From an uncultured Thermoanaerobaculia bacterium (GTDB lineage Bacteria > Acidobacteriota > Thermoanaerobaculia > Multivoradales > Multivoraceae), in contig CATOTG010000006.1 in NCBI GenBank assembly GCA_951813015.1, positions 186,001-250,000 on the forward strand: a stretch of 64,000 bases of DNA, written 5' to 3'. Positions 52,895 through 64,000 of this stretch are shown here, piece by piece (position 1 is the first letter of the stretch; the number at the start of each line of letters is the position of its first letter). The position numbers and the translations under genes were made by a program. A model generated the notes under the pieces. It had not been told where the DNA came from. It searched no databases and saw nothing but the letters and a program-made list of their open reading frames with translations.

Positions 52895-55122
52895 ACGCCG
52901 TGGACAAGACAGGCAACCTCTCCCGGCGCGGGTTCCTTCACGTCACCGCCCTGGCCGGTGGCGGCATCCTCCTCGGCGCCCGCTTCTCGCTGGACGGCGC
53001 GGGCAGTGCCGTGGCGGCCACCGCCGACGCCACGGCCGATGCCGACGCGACGCTCAACGCGTTCATCCGCCTGACGCCGGACGGCATTGCGACGATCATG
53101 GCCCAGAACCCCGAGATCGGACAGGGCGTCAAGACGATGCTGCCGATGCTCATCGCCGAGGAACTCGACATCCCCTGGCGCCAGGTGCGAGTCGAGCAGG
53201 CGGACTTCGACGCGACGAAGTACCGCGGCCAGATGGCCGGCGGCAGCATGGCCACACCGATGCACTACGAGTCGATGCGCCGCGTGGGCGCCGCCGCCCG
53301 GGCCATGCTCGTCGCGGCCGCGGCGAAGGAGTGGAAGACCAGGCCCGAGAAGTGCACCGCCGAGGCCGGCGTCGTCCGCTTCAAGAACAAGTCGCTGTCC
53401 TACGGCGAGCTGGCGAGCGCCGCGGCGGAAGTCGAGCCGCCGAATCCCCGGACCGTCCCCCTCAAGGACCCCAAGGACTTCAAGATCATCGGCCAGAAGA
53501 TCCCGGGCGTCGACAACCCGAAGATCGTCACGGGCAAGCCGCTCTTCGGCATCGACGTGTCCGTGCCCGGCATGAAGTACGCCGTGTTCGAGAAGTGCCG
53601 GGTCCACGGCGGCAAGGTCAAGAGCGCCAACCTCGACGCGGTCAAGGCGTCGCCCGGGGTCACCGACGCCTTCGTCGTCGAACCGACCGGAAGCGCCGCG
53701 CCCTCGCCCTCGATCTTCCAGGTCGGACTGCCAAACGGCATCGCGATCGTCGGCGATTCCTGGTGGCTGGTCAACGAGGCGCGGAGCAAACTCGAGGTCA
53801 CCTGGGACGAGGGCCCCACCGCGTCCCAGAGCACCGCAGCCTTCGACCAGCAGGCCGAGGAGCTGTCGAAGCAGGCGCCGGAACAGGATCTCGGGAACGA
53901 CGGCGACGCGGCAGGGGCCCTGGCATCCGCGGCGAAGACGCTCGAGGCCGCCTACCAGTACCCCTTCCTCGCCCATGCGCCGCTCGAACCGCAGAACACG
54001 ACCGCACACTTCCACGATGGCGAGCTCGAGATGTGGGCGCCGATCCAGACTCCACAGTTCGCGCGCGGTGACCTGGCCAAGGCACTGGGCATTCCCGAGG
54101 ACGGGATCACGATCCACCTGACCCGGATGGGAGGGGGCTTCGGCAGGCGCTTGTACTGGGACTACATGCTCGAGGCGGCGCTGATCGCGCGGCAAGCGGA
54201 AGTTCCGGTCAAACTGGTCTGGACGCGCGAGGACGACACGCGTTTCGACTACTTCCGCCCCGGCGGCTACCACTTCCTGCAGGGCGGTCTCGACGACTCC
54301 GGAAACCTCGTGGCCTGGCGCGACCACTTCGTGTCGTTCGGCGAAGGCCCGCGCTTTGCGCCGAGCGCGGAGATGGCCCGGAACGAGTTCCCGCAGGCGT
54401 TCGTACCGAACTTCGCGCTCCAGGCGTCGAAGATGCCGCTCGGCATACCGACCGGAGCGCTCCGCGCGCCGACCAGCAACGCGATCTCGTTCGTCGTCCA
54501 GTCGTTCATCGACGAACTCGCCGCCGAGGCCGGCAAGGACCCGCTCCAGTTCCGGCTCGACCTGCTCGACGCGGCGCCGGCCGGCGCCCGGACCTCGTTC
54601 GACGCCGGCAGAATGAAGGCCGTGCTCGAACTCGTGCGCGACAAGTCGGGCTGGGGCAAGGCGAACCTGCCCGAAGGCGCCGCCCAGGGCGTCGCGTTCC
54701 ACTTCAGCCACCGCGGCTACTTCGCCGAAGTCGTCCAGGCGACGGTCAGCAAGGACGGCGAGCTCGGCGTCGACAAGATCTGGGTCGCAGGCGACGTCGG
54801 CAGGCAGCTCGTCAACCCGAGCAACGCCGTCAACCAGGTCCAGGGCGCCGCGCTCGACGGCCTCGGCCAAGCCCTCGACCAGGAAATCACCTTCGACGGC
54901 GGCCGGACGAACGAGAGCAACTTCCACAACTTCAAGCTGCTCCGCATCGACCAGGCGCCGCCCGTGGAAGTCCACTGGGTGATGAGCGACAACCAGCCCA
55001 CCGGTCTCGGGGAGCCCGCACTGCCGCCGGTCCCGCCAGCCCTGTGCAACGCGATCTTCGCCGTGACCGGCAAGCGGATCCGCTCCCTGCCGATTGCGAA
55101 GCACGACCTGACCTGGGCCTGA
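52891..55122 (+). CDS. molybdopterin-binding subunit of an IorB-like hydroxylase
   Basis: Large catalytic subunit (743 residues) of a two-subunit aldehyde/heterocycle oxidase. The N-terminus carries a Tat signal (SRRGFLHV at residues 11-18), so the complex acts in the periplasm. Motifs of the molybdenum-cofactor domain include '[16 protein letters not shown]', '[20 protein letters not shown]', '[20 protein letters not shown]' and '[21 protein letters not shown]', with a Glu of the GEP as the expected catalytic base. The FAD subunit is absent, as in isoquinoline oxidoreductase. Electrons likely go to the cytochrome encoded downstream or similar. Confidence 0.93.
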   Translation: MNAVDKTGNLSRRGFLHVTALAGGGILLGARFSLDGAGSAVAATADATADADATLNAFIRLTPDGIATIMAQNPEIGQGVKTMLPMLIAEELDIPWRQVRVEQADFDATKYRGQMAGGSMATPMHYESMRRVGAAARAMLVAAAAKEWKTRPEKCTAEAGVVRFKNKSLSYGELASAAAEVEPPNPRTVPLKDPKDFKIIGQKIPGVDNPKIVTGKPLFGIDVSVPGMKYAVFEKCRVHGGKVKSANLDAVKASPGVTDAFVVEPTGSAAPSPSIFQVGLPNGIAIVGDSWWLVNEARSKLEVTWDEGPTASQSTAAFDQQAEELSKQAPEQDLGNDGDAAGALASAAKTLEAAYQYPFLAHAPLEPQNTTAHFHDGELEMWAPIQTPQFARGDLAKALGIPEDGITIHLTRMGGGFGRRLYWDYMLEAALIARQAEVPVKLVWTREDDTRFDYFRPGGYHFLQGGLDDSGNLVAWRDHFVSFGEGPRFAPSAEMARNEFPQAFVPNFALQASKMPLGIPTGALRAPTSNAISFVVQSFIDELAAEAGKDPLQFRLDLLDAAPAGARTSFDAGRMKAVLELVRDKSGWGKANLPEGAAQGVAFHFSHRGYFAEVVQATVSKDGELGVDKIWVAGDVGRQLVNPSNAVNQVQGAALDGLGQALDQEITFDGGRTNESNFHNFKLLRIDQAPPVEVHWVMSDNQPTGLGEPALPPVPPALCNAIFAVTGKRIRSLPIAKHDLTWA

Positions 55123-55182
55123 CCGCGACGACGGCGGCGCCACACACCGGCGACGCCCCACACAGCAGGGCGCCCCACACTG

Positions 55183-55256
55183 GGCGCGCCGGCGTCCCCG
55201 CCGGCTTTCCGAGAAAGCCGCGCCGCGAAGCGGCGACCATACTGCCGCGTCGCTAC
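55183..55256 (+). repeat. dispersed hairpin-rich repeat, copy 4 (3' part)
   Basis: Contains GCGCGCCGGC, then CCGCCGGCTTTCCGAGAAAG and the hairpin CGCCGC-GAA-GCGGCG followed by ACC and CTGCCGCGTC. It shares about 50 bases with the copy at 63909-63965. Confidence 0.7.
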
Positions 55257-55265
55257 AATCCCACC

Positions 55266-55847
55266 GTGCGCAACACCACCATCGCAGCAACTCTCATCGC
55301 CCTGATCGTCGCGTTGGCAGTAACCGCGCAGGGTCCGCTGGCGGACGCCAAGCCCTCCCTCGACGGCATGACCGTCCCCGCCTACACCGCCGACGGCGAC
55401 CTCATCCGCCCCGAGGGCTACCGCACCTGGGTCTTCGTCGGCGCGTCGTTGGGTCTGAGCTACTCGGAGGGCGCCGACGAGCCCGAAGGTCCGGGGGCCT
55501 TCACCAACGTCTACATCCAGCCGGAGGCGTACCGCTACTTCATGGAAACCGGCGAGTTCCCCGAGGGAACCATGCTCCCCATGGACGTCTTCCGCCCAGG
55601 CTCCCGCGAGTCGATCAACCAGGCCGGCTACTTCGAGAAGGACTTCCTCGGCATGGAAGTCGCGGTCAAGGACAGCGACCGGTACGAGGAAGGTTGGGCC
55701 TACCTCAGCTTCCGCGACCGGTCCGGAGGCTTGAGAGACTCGGCGTCAGCGTTCCCGAAGGACAGGTGCTACGACTGCCACGCGGAGCATGCTGCGACGG
55801 ACAACGTGTTCACGCAGTTCTACCCGGTGCTGCAGCGGGGGGAGTAG
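55266..55847 (+). CDS. cytochrome P460 family protein
   Basis: Exported single-haem protein of 193 residues, GTG start. A signal sequence (residues 5-27) precedes the P460 domain with 'YRTWVFVGASLGLSYSEG', 'AFTNVYIQPEAYRYFMETGE' and 'FPEGTMLPMDVFRPG'. The haem site is CYDCH (Cys-x-x-Cys-His) near residue 170. Family members oxidise hydroxylamine or bind nitric oxide; a few only transfer electrons. It stands right after the molybdenum hydroxylase genes and could be its electron acceptor, which is inference. Confidence 0.88.
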   Translation: MRNTTIAATLIALIVALAVTAQGPLADAKPSLDGMTVPAYTADGDLIRPEGYRTWVFVGASLGLSYSEGADEPEGPGAFTNVYIQPEAYRYFMETGEFPEGTMLPMDVFRPGSRESINQAGYFEKDFLGMEVAVKDSDRYEEGWAYLSFRDRSGGLRDSASAFPKDRCYDCHAEHAATDNVFTQFYPVLQRGE

Positions 55848-56015
55848 GCGGGAGCAACCAGAGGCCGTTCGCGCCGGTCATCCCGCCCGGTGCCGGAGAG
55901 ACCGACTGGCCATTCCACCGGATCAAAGACGGCACGATGCGACGGTACGTCTAGCTCTAAGCTAAACGCCTACCGACTAACTCCGAGGTCGGTAAAAGGA
56001 ATCGTGCGAGAAGCC

Positions 56016-56192
56016 TCAACCAAGGCCGATCGAGCGGCGATGGCCCCCAGATAGAGAGTCGAAGTCAGCGTTCCGGAAGAACCTGGGTGTCGGCGCACCC
56101 TCAGAGGATCTCCGCTTCTTCAAGCACTGCATCGCTGCTCGCGCATCGGGTTCCAGGAAGTGCAGGAGCGTCGTGGCATCGAGCACCGCCAT
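56016..56192 (-). pseudogene. truncated PIN-domain gene
   Basis: The first 18 residues ('MAVLDATTLLHFLEPDAR') match the start of a PIN-domain RNase with its first catalytic Asp. The following 40 codons show no PIN pattern and end at 56016, about a third of the normal length. The ATG comes immediately after the stop of the upstream gene, so it was the second gene of a pair. Confidence 0.7.
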
Positions 56193-56942
56193 TCAGTCGT
56201 TCTCGCCGTGCCCGCCGCGGAGCCGATGAAGCTCGCGGGCCGGCTCGGAGATTCGCTGCCAGCCGCTGCCCTTCACCGCCCGTAGGCGGCGGACGGCTTC
56301 TTCGAGCGGTACATCGTCTAGCTGCTCGAAACCGCGAATGTCAAATCGCAACAGGCTCCATTTGCCCTCATGGTCGCGCTCCCAGCGTCCTTCGCCATGT
56401 ACCCGAAGGATCGCGCCGAAGAGATTCGGCGCGAGAAGCCGTGCCACTTCGCGGTTCGCGTTGCAGATGTGGACCTTGTCGCCATCCAGTAGATGGACCG
56501 GCACGGTGTCGTCCTTGCCACCAACCCGGATCAGAACGCCATCGAGCGTTCCTCGCTCCCTGAAGGGACCATAGGTGAGGCCAGGCTTCTGTTCGACGCC
56601 GGGGAACGGGATGATCTCCGCGCCTCCCGGCTCCCGCAGACTCGCACGGGCCTGGTCTCTGGCGAGGCGCTCGTTCATGGTCCGAAACGCCTTCGCCACG
56701 TCCGCGGGAGCATCATCCCGACCAACGGAACCTAGCCGTTGCTCGACGGCTGGAACGGCAGCTTCGTCGACTTCGTGTACGAGGATCGCACTACCTTCAC
56801 TGACCCGGTCGAAGTACACGTGCTCCGGCTGGCCGAGGAGATTCGCCAAGTCGGCGATGTACTCGGCAAGCCGGGCCATCGGCAGCGTCCGGGGGCTGAA
56901 CGCGTCGATCGCGAAGTGATAGATGCGCCTGGGGTTGCTCAT
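56193..56942 (-). CDS. conserved hypothetical partner of a PIN-domain protein
   Basis: A 249-residue protein of unknown function. The N-terminus is 'NPRRIYHFAIDAFSPRTLPM' followed by 'LAEYIADLANLLGQPEHVYF', and the middle contains 'DGVLIRVGGKDDTVPVHLLD' and 'VARLLAPNLFGAILRVHGEG'. I recall this type next to PIN genes, which fits the truncated PIN frame right behind it, so it may be an antitoxin-like or associated factor. I take the ATG at 56942. With its partner broken, it may have no function left. Confidence 0.65.
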   Translation of the reverse strand: MSNPRRIYHFAIDAFSPRTLPMARLAEYIADLANLLGQPEHVYFDRVSEGSAILVHEVDEAAVPAVEQRLGSVGRDDAPADVAKAFRTMNERLARDQARASLREPGGAEIIPFPGVEQKPGLTYGPFRERGTLDGVLIRVGGKDDTVPVHLLDGDKVHICNANREVARLLAPNLFGAILRVHGEGRWERDHEGKWSLLRFDIRGFEQLDDVPLEEAVRRLRAVKGSGWQRISEPARELHRLRGGHGEND

Positions 56943-57064
56943 TTCGAGTCGGCAGACGGGGGCCAAGTGGTCAGGAGCCGCGGCTAGCCAACTCTCTCAT
57001 GGCAACCTCAGCCGGTGTGCGGCCGTCCGCTAGCACGACTCGCGCAGCGAGGCGCAGCGTCTTG

Positions 57065-57156
<92 letters not shown>

Positions 57157-57377
57157 CGAACGCGGGAGTCTAGCAGCGGAGTTGAGCGGCGTGGAGCGAG
57201 AGCCTTGTCCCATGACAAATGAGCCTGAAGGGGCGATGTCAATCCCACGAGAGATGAGCCTGAGCGCGTGTTGGGGATCATTGGAGGATGATCTTGCAAC
57301 TCAACATCGAACGCCGGCGCACCCAGTGGGCGGCTGCGGGGGAAGCCGCGGAGCGGCGCGGCCCGTAAGACACAGCC

Positions 57378-57394
57378 GCCGGCCCGAGGCCGGC
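57378..57394 (-). terminator. hairpin downstream of the ATP synthase operon
   Basis: Perfect 7-bp stem GCCGGCC/GGCCGGC with a 3-base loop, about 25 bases beyond the atpC stop. There is no T tract, so it could also be a transcript-stabilising hairpin. Confidence 0.35.
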
Positions 57395-57419
57395 GACTCT
57401 TGCTGACGCCGGGCTGGCT

Positions 57420-57824
57420 CTAGACGCGACCGGCGACATCGACTCGGGCCTGCGCCGTGTCCACGCGGTCCTTGAGGCCGGCCTGCTCCTCGAAGCTGGC
57501 GCGGTCGTACTCGGCGGCCAGCTCGTCGCGTTCGGTCCTGGCGGCCGCGGCGTCGATGTTCTCGGCCGGCGCCGCGGTCTCGGTGAGCACGGTGACCGTG
57601 TCGTCCGCGACTTCGCAGAAGCCCGGCGCCACGGCGACGAAGCGACGGGCGCCGCCATCGGCCGGCTGGTAGCTCAGCTCGCCCGGCCGCAGCGTGCTGA
57701 TCAGCGCCGTGTGCCCGGGCAGGATGCCCATGTCGCCCTTGCGACCGGGCAGGCCGACATCCGAGCACTCGACTTCGAGCAGCTTCTCGGCGTGGGTCAC
57801 CAGAATGAGGTTCAAGCCGGCCAC
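57420..57824 (-). CDS. atpC: F-type ATP synthase epsilon subunit
   Basis: Central-stalk subunit of F1, 134 residues. The N-terminal beta-sandwich shows 'LILVTHAEKLLEVECSDVGL' and the signature 'PGRKGDMGILPGHTALISTL' with 'VAVAPGFCEVADDTVTVLTE'. The C-terminal helices (about residues 88-134) are rich in Glu, Arg and Ala. Last gene of the operon, 36 nt after atpD. Confidence 0.95.
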   Translation of the reverse strand: MAGLNLILVTHAEKLLEVECSDVGLPGRKGDMGILPGHTALISTLRPGELSYQPADGGARRFVAVAPGFCEVADDTVTVLTETAAPAENIDAAAARTERDELAAEYDRASFEEQAGLKDRVDTAQARVDVAGRV

Positions 57825-57860
57825 TTTGATTCGCTCCGCTGGGTTGCGCCCCTATGGCCG

Positions 57861-60400
<2,540 letters not shown>

Positions 60401-60437
60401 CGTTCAGACCTGCCTCAGAAAACCGTCTCTGCCGGCC

Positions 60438-61976
<1,539 letters not shown>

Positions 61977-62058
61977 GTTCTCTCTGCTCCCTGTAGGTGC
62001 GCCCCGGGCTTCGGAGCGTCTTCGAAGTGCTGACCTTGCTGACTCGCCGACTCCGCCG

Positions 62059-62607
62059 TCAACCTGGATTCCCCTCTGTCAACCTGGACTCAAGCGCGGC
62101 CAACTGGCCCCGAACGCTCGCGTCGTAGCGGTAACTCCCGAACTGCGCGACGAAGCCGCCGATCAGACTCGGGTCGACCCGGGCTTCCAGCCGCACCTCG
62201 GCGCCGGAGAGCCGCTCAAGAGCGCCCTGGAGCCGCGCCTGCTGGTCGGCATCGAGCTCCTCGGCCGCGGTCACGGTGGCGCTGACCACGCCGCGGGCGC
62301 GGTCGAGCAGCTCGTTGATCGCCTCGAGGATCGCCGGCAGGTGGACCAGGCGGTAGTTGTCGAGCAGCAGCCGCAGCAGCCGTCGCGTCAGGTCGCCGGC
62401 TTCCAGCATCTCGGCGATCTCGTCGACCACCGCCCTCTTCGTCGCCGGCGGCACGCCCGGGTTCGAGGCCATGCGCCCCAACCGCGGCACGGCGCGCATC
62501 GCGGCGGCGAAGGCGGCCAGTTCGTCACGGCTGGCCTGGGCCACGTCGAGCGACCCGGCGGCGCCCATCAGCGCCTGCGCGTAGGGCCGCGCGTACCGGT
62601 AGATCAT
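62059..62607 (-). CDS. atpH: F-type ATP synthase delta subunit
   Basis: Peripheral-stalk OSCP/delta subunit linking F1 to the b dimer, 182 residues. The N-terminal helix bundle begins '[16 protein letters not shown]'; the C-terminal part has '[20 protein letters not shown]' and '[20 protein letters not shown]', the family signature. The ATG at 62607 overlaps the atpF stop (ATGA). A longer in-frame start at 63099 lies inside atpF and is disregarded. Confidence 0.95.
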   Translation of the reverse strand: MIYRYARPYAQALMGAAGSLDVAQASRDELAAFAAAMRAVPRLGRMASNPGVPPATKRAVVDEIAEMLEAGDLTRRLLRLLLDNYRLVHLPAILEAINELLDRARGVVSATVTAAEELDADQQARLQGALERLSGAEVRLEARVDPSLIGGFVAQFGSYRYDASVRGQLAALESRLTEGNPG

Positions 62608-63218
62608 CGTGCGTCCGCTCCGGAGGACGTCTCGTCGGCGCGGCTCTCCAGGCTGAGCAGCCCGCGGTCGAGGATGCGCCGGCGCGCGGCCGAATCGACC
62701 TCCCGCTCCAGGCGGGCGGTCGCAAGCGTTGTCGCGAGGCGAGCCGCATGCTGCGCGAGCTCGACCCGGGCGCGTGCAGCGCGGCTCCGGATCTCGGCGC
62801 GGGTCTGTTCGATCATCCGTTCGCGCTCGCGCTCGGCCAGCGCGACGATCTCCTGCGCATCGCGCTCGCCCTGCCGCTCCGCGCGCCCGACAGCCTCCGC
62901 GACCTCCGCCTCCAGCGCGGCCAGTTGACCGCCGAGGCCTTCGCGCAGCTCCTCGGCGTCGGCGCGCTGCCGCCGGGCGGTCATCAGGCTGTCGCGGATC
63001 TGGACCCGACGATTCTCGAGCGCGGCCGCAGCCTTGGGCCAGATCAGGTAGCCGAGCCCGCCGAAGAACACGAGCATGTTGATCCAGGAGAAGACCCACC
63101 GCGGCAGGCCCAGGAAGTGAGTCGCTTCGCCGACCTCGGCGCCGAACGCCGCGCCCGCACCGGCGAACAGCGTCCAGAGCAACACCGCGAAGAGTGTCCT
63201 GGCGGTCACCGGCCTCAC
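62604..63218 (-). CDS. atpF: F-type ATP synthase subunit b
   Basis: Peripheral-stalk subunit b, 204 residues. The GTG at 63218 overlaps the stop of the preceding b' gene (GTGA). A hydrophobic start (residues 6-22) may be a signal-like segment, followed by the membrane anchor 'FSWINMLVFFGGLGYLIWPK' and a long charged coiled coil rich in Ala, Arg and Glu. The double hydrophobic N-terminus is unusual for b and resembles b subunits with a cleaved or additional leader. Both b-type genes together replace the b homodimer. Confidence 0.9.
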   Translation of the reverse strand: MRPVTARTLFAVLLWTLFAGAGAAFGAEVGEATHFLGLPRWVFSWINMLVFFGGLGYLIWPKAAAALENRRVQIRDSLMTARRQRADAEELREGLGGQLAALEAEVAEAVGRAERQGERDAQEIVALAERERERMIEQTRAEIRSRAARARVELAQHAARLATTLATARLEREVDSAARRRILDRGLLSLESRADETSSGADAR

Positions 63219-63637
63219 GACGGCGCTCCCATCAGCTTCGCCGTCATCTCGGCGGCGAGCCGCTCGGCACGGACCTCCAGAGTCCGGCGCTGTTGGGCCG
63301 TCTCCGCGTCCAGCGAGGCGATCGCCTGCCGGAGTTCCGCGTCCGCTTCCTCCCGCGCCTCGGCGACCAACCGTTCGCGGGCCTGCTGCGCCTCGCGCCG
63401 CATCTCGTCGCGGCGGGCGGCCGCTTCGACGCGGGCTTCCTTCAGCTTCTCCCGCTGCTTCTCGATCCTCGCCTCGACTTCGGCCTGGGCGCGGTCGAAC
63501 GTCTCCTGCGCGGTCACGATCTCGCCGTCCCGCTCCCGGAGCATCTTCATGACCGGTCCGATGAGGAAAATCCGCACCACCACGTAGGTGGCCCAGAAAA
63601 TCGCCATGATGACCAGAAGGCTGGCGTCGAAATCCAC
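63215..63637 (-). CDS. atpF': F-type ATP synthase subunit b' (second b-type subunit)
   Basis: Second b-type peripheral-stalk subunit, 140 residues. One N-terminal membrane helix ('LLVIMAIFWATYVVVRIFLI', residues ~7-26) is followed by the typical 'GPVMKMLRERDGEI' and an uninterrupted charged coiled coil. The GTG start has GGGACGAG eight to ten bases upstream. It is the first gene of the operon seen here; genes for the a and c subunits of F0 are not in the 360 bp upstream and must lie elsewhere, as in many bacteria with split atp operons. Confidence 0.9.
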   Translation of the reverse strand: MDFDASLLVIMAIFWATYVVVRIFLIGPVMKMLRERDGEIVTAQETFDRAQAEVEARIEKQREKLKEARVEAAARRDEMRREAQQARERLVAEAREEADAELRQAIASLDAETAQQRRTLEVRAERLAAEMTAKLMGAPS

Positions 63638-64000
63638 AGCTACTCGTCCCGCGGTCGTCCGGGTCTGTTTCTCTCGGGCTTTGTGTTCCGGCGTTGATCC
63701 GGCTCGTTCCGGGTCTTCCAGGTTCCTGCGGAGCCGATTCTCTCGGGCGGCTCGATACGCGAGCGCAGACCCCTACCAAGGGCCGCCAAACCTCTCTCGC
63801 CCAGAGCCCGAAAGCGGCGGTAACGTAACACGGCTGCCAGGGGTGGTCAACGGCAGCCGCAAGCGACGGATGCCAGGGCTTCCGAGCGCCGGCACGGCGG
63901 CGGATGCGCCCCGCCGGCCTCTCGAGCAGACGCGCCGCAAAGCGGCGACCCTACTTCCGCGTCAGAGGTGCGTCTCCAGAATCTGTCCATCCGAAAGCCC
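63638..64000. other. intergenic region upstream of the ATP synthase genes
   Basis: No gene recognised. It should contain the promoter of the minus-strand atp operon, but no clear hexamers stand out. A dispersed repeat copy lies at 63909-63965. Confidence 0.5.
63909..63965 (+). repeat. dispersed hairpin-rich repeat, copy 5 (3' part)
   Basis: CCCCGCCGGCCTCTCGAGCA followed by the CGCCGC-AAA-GCGGCG hairpin, ACCCTACTT and CCGCGTC. It is closely similar to 55197-55256. Confidence 0.7.

Overview
The window is one contig of a high-GC Gram-negative chromosome. SurA- and PpiC-type periplasmic folding factors, several lipoproteins, a Tat-exported molybdenum hydroxylase and an F-type ATP synthase with separate b and b' subunits all point that way. 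CRTAC1/ASPIC-UnbV proteins, a multihaem cytochrome-TPR fusion, a sulfatase lipoprotein and a secreted protein with an 'LTNEDVV'-type motif recall Acidobacteriota or a related uncultivated lineage. That placement is inference. GTG and TTG starts are frequent, and genes often overlap by 4 bp.

Layout. 1-9.7 kb (minus): start of a division and cell-wall cluster (mraZ, rsmH, ftsL, ftsI running off the left edge), preceded by ftsB-like, mfd, a PpiC-type lipoprotein and a SurA-like chaperone. 9.8-10.1 kb: initiator tRNA, its terminator and a decayed duplicate of both. 10.1-15.3 kb (minus): ferric-iron-type ABC transporter (binding lipoprotein, ATPase, fused permease) and an MFS exporter. 15.5-21 kb: a DUF433/DUF5615 toxin-antitoxin pair, an antitoxin remnant and its intact orphan relative, a proline-racemase-family enzyme with an aldo/keto reductase, an HD hydrolase and a secreted protein. 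21.2-30.9 kb (minus): a decayed CRTAC1 copy, then a tightly packed set of sulfatase, penicillin-binding protein, pentahaem cytochrome-TPR and CRTAC1 protein.

32.4-43.9 kb is a degraded defence-type island. It holds an XRE-ImmA/IrrE regulator, an hsdM gene that has lost its catalytic centre, and a giant gene for a nuclease-STAND NTPase. The giant gene is broken by two frameshifts and by an IS1380-like element with perfect 17-bp ends and a 4-bp target duplication. After it come a frameshifted small partner, a Fic fragment and a DUF4143 ATPase fragment. Removing the insertion sequence restores the reading frame exactly, so an ancestral protein of about 2,140 residues can be reconstructed.

44-57 kb is metabolic: crotonase, glutathione transferase, XRE regulator, glucose-6-phosphate isomerase family protein, HtrA protease, DUF4268-like nuclease, PQQ dehydrogenase with a lanthanide-type Asp-x-Asp, tRNA-Gln, a two-subunit IorAB-like hydroxylase, cytochrome P460, a truncated PIN gene with its partner, and tRNA-Ser. 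57.4-63.6 kb (minus): ATP synthase genes for b', b, delta, alpha, gamma, beta and epsilon, with no a or c subunit gene in the window.

A dispersed hairpin-rich repeat occurs at least five times between 43.8 and 64 kb.
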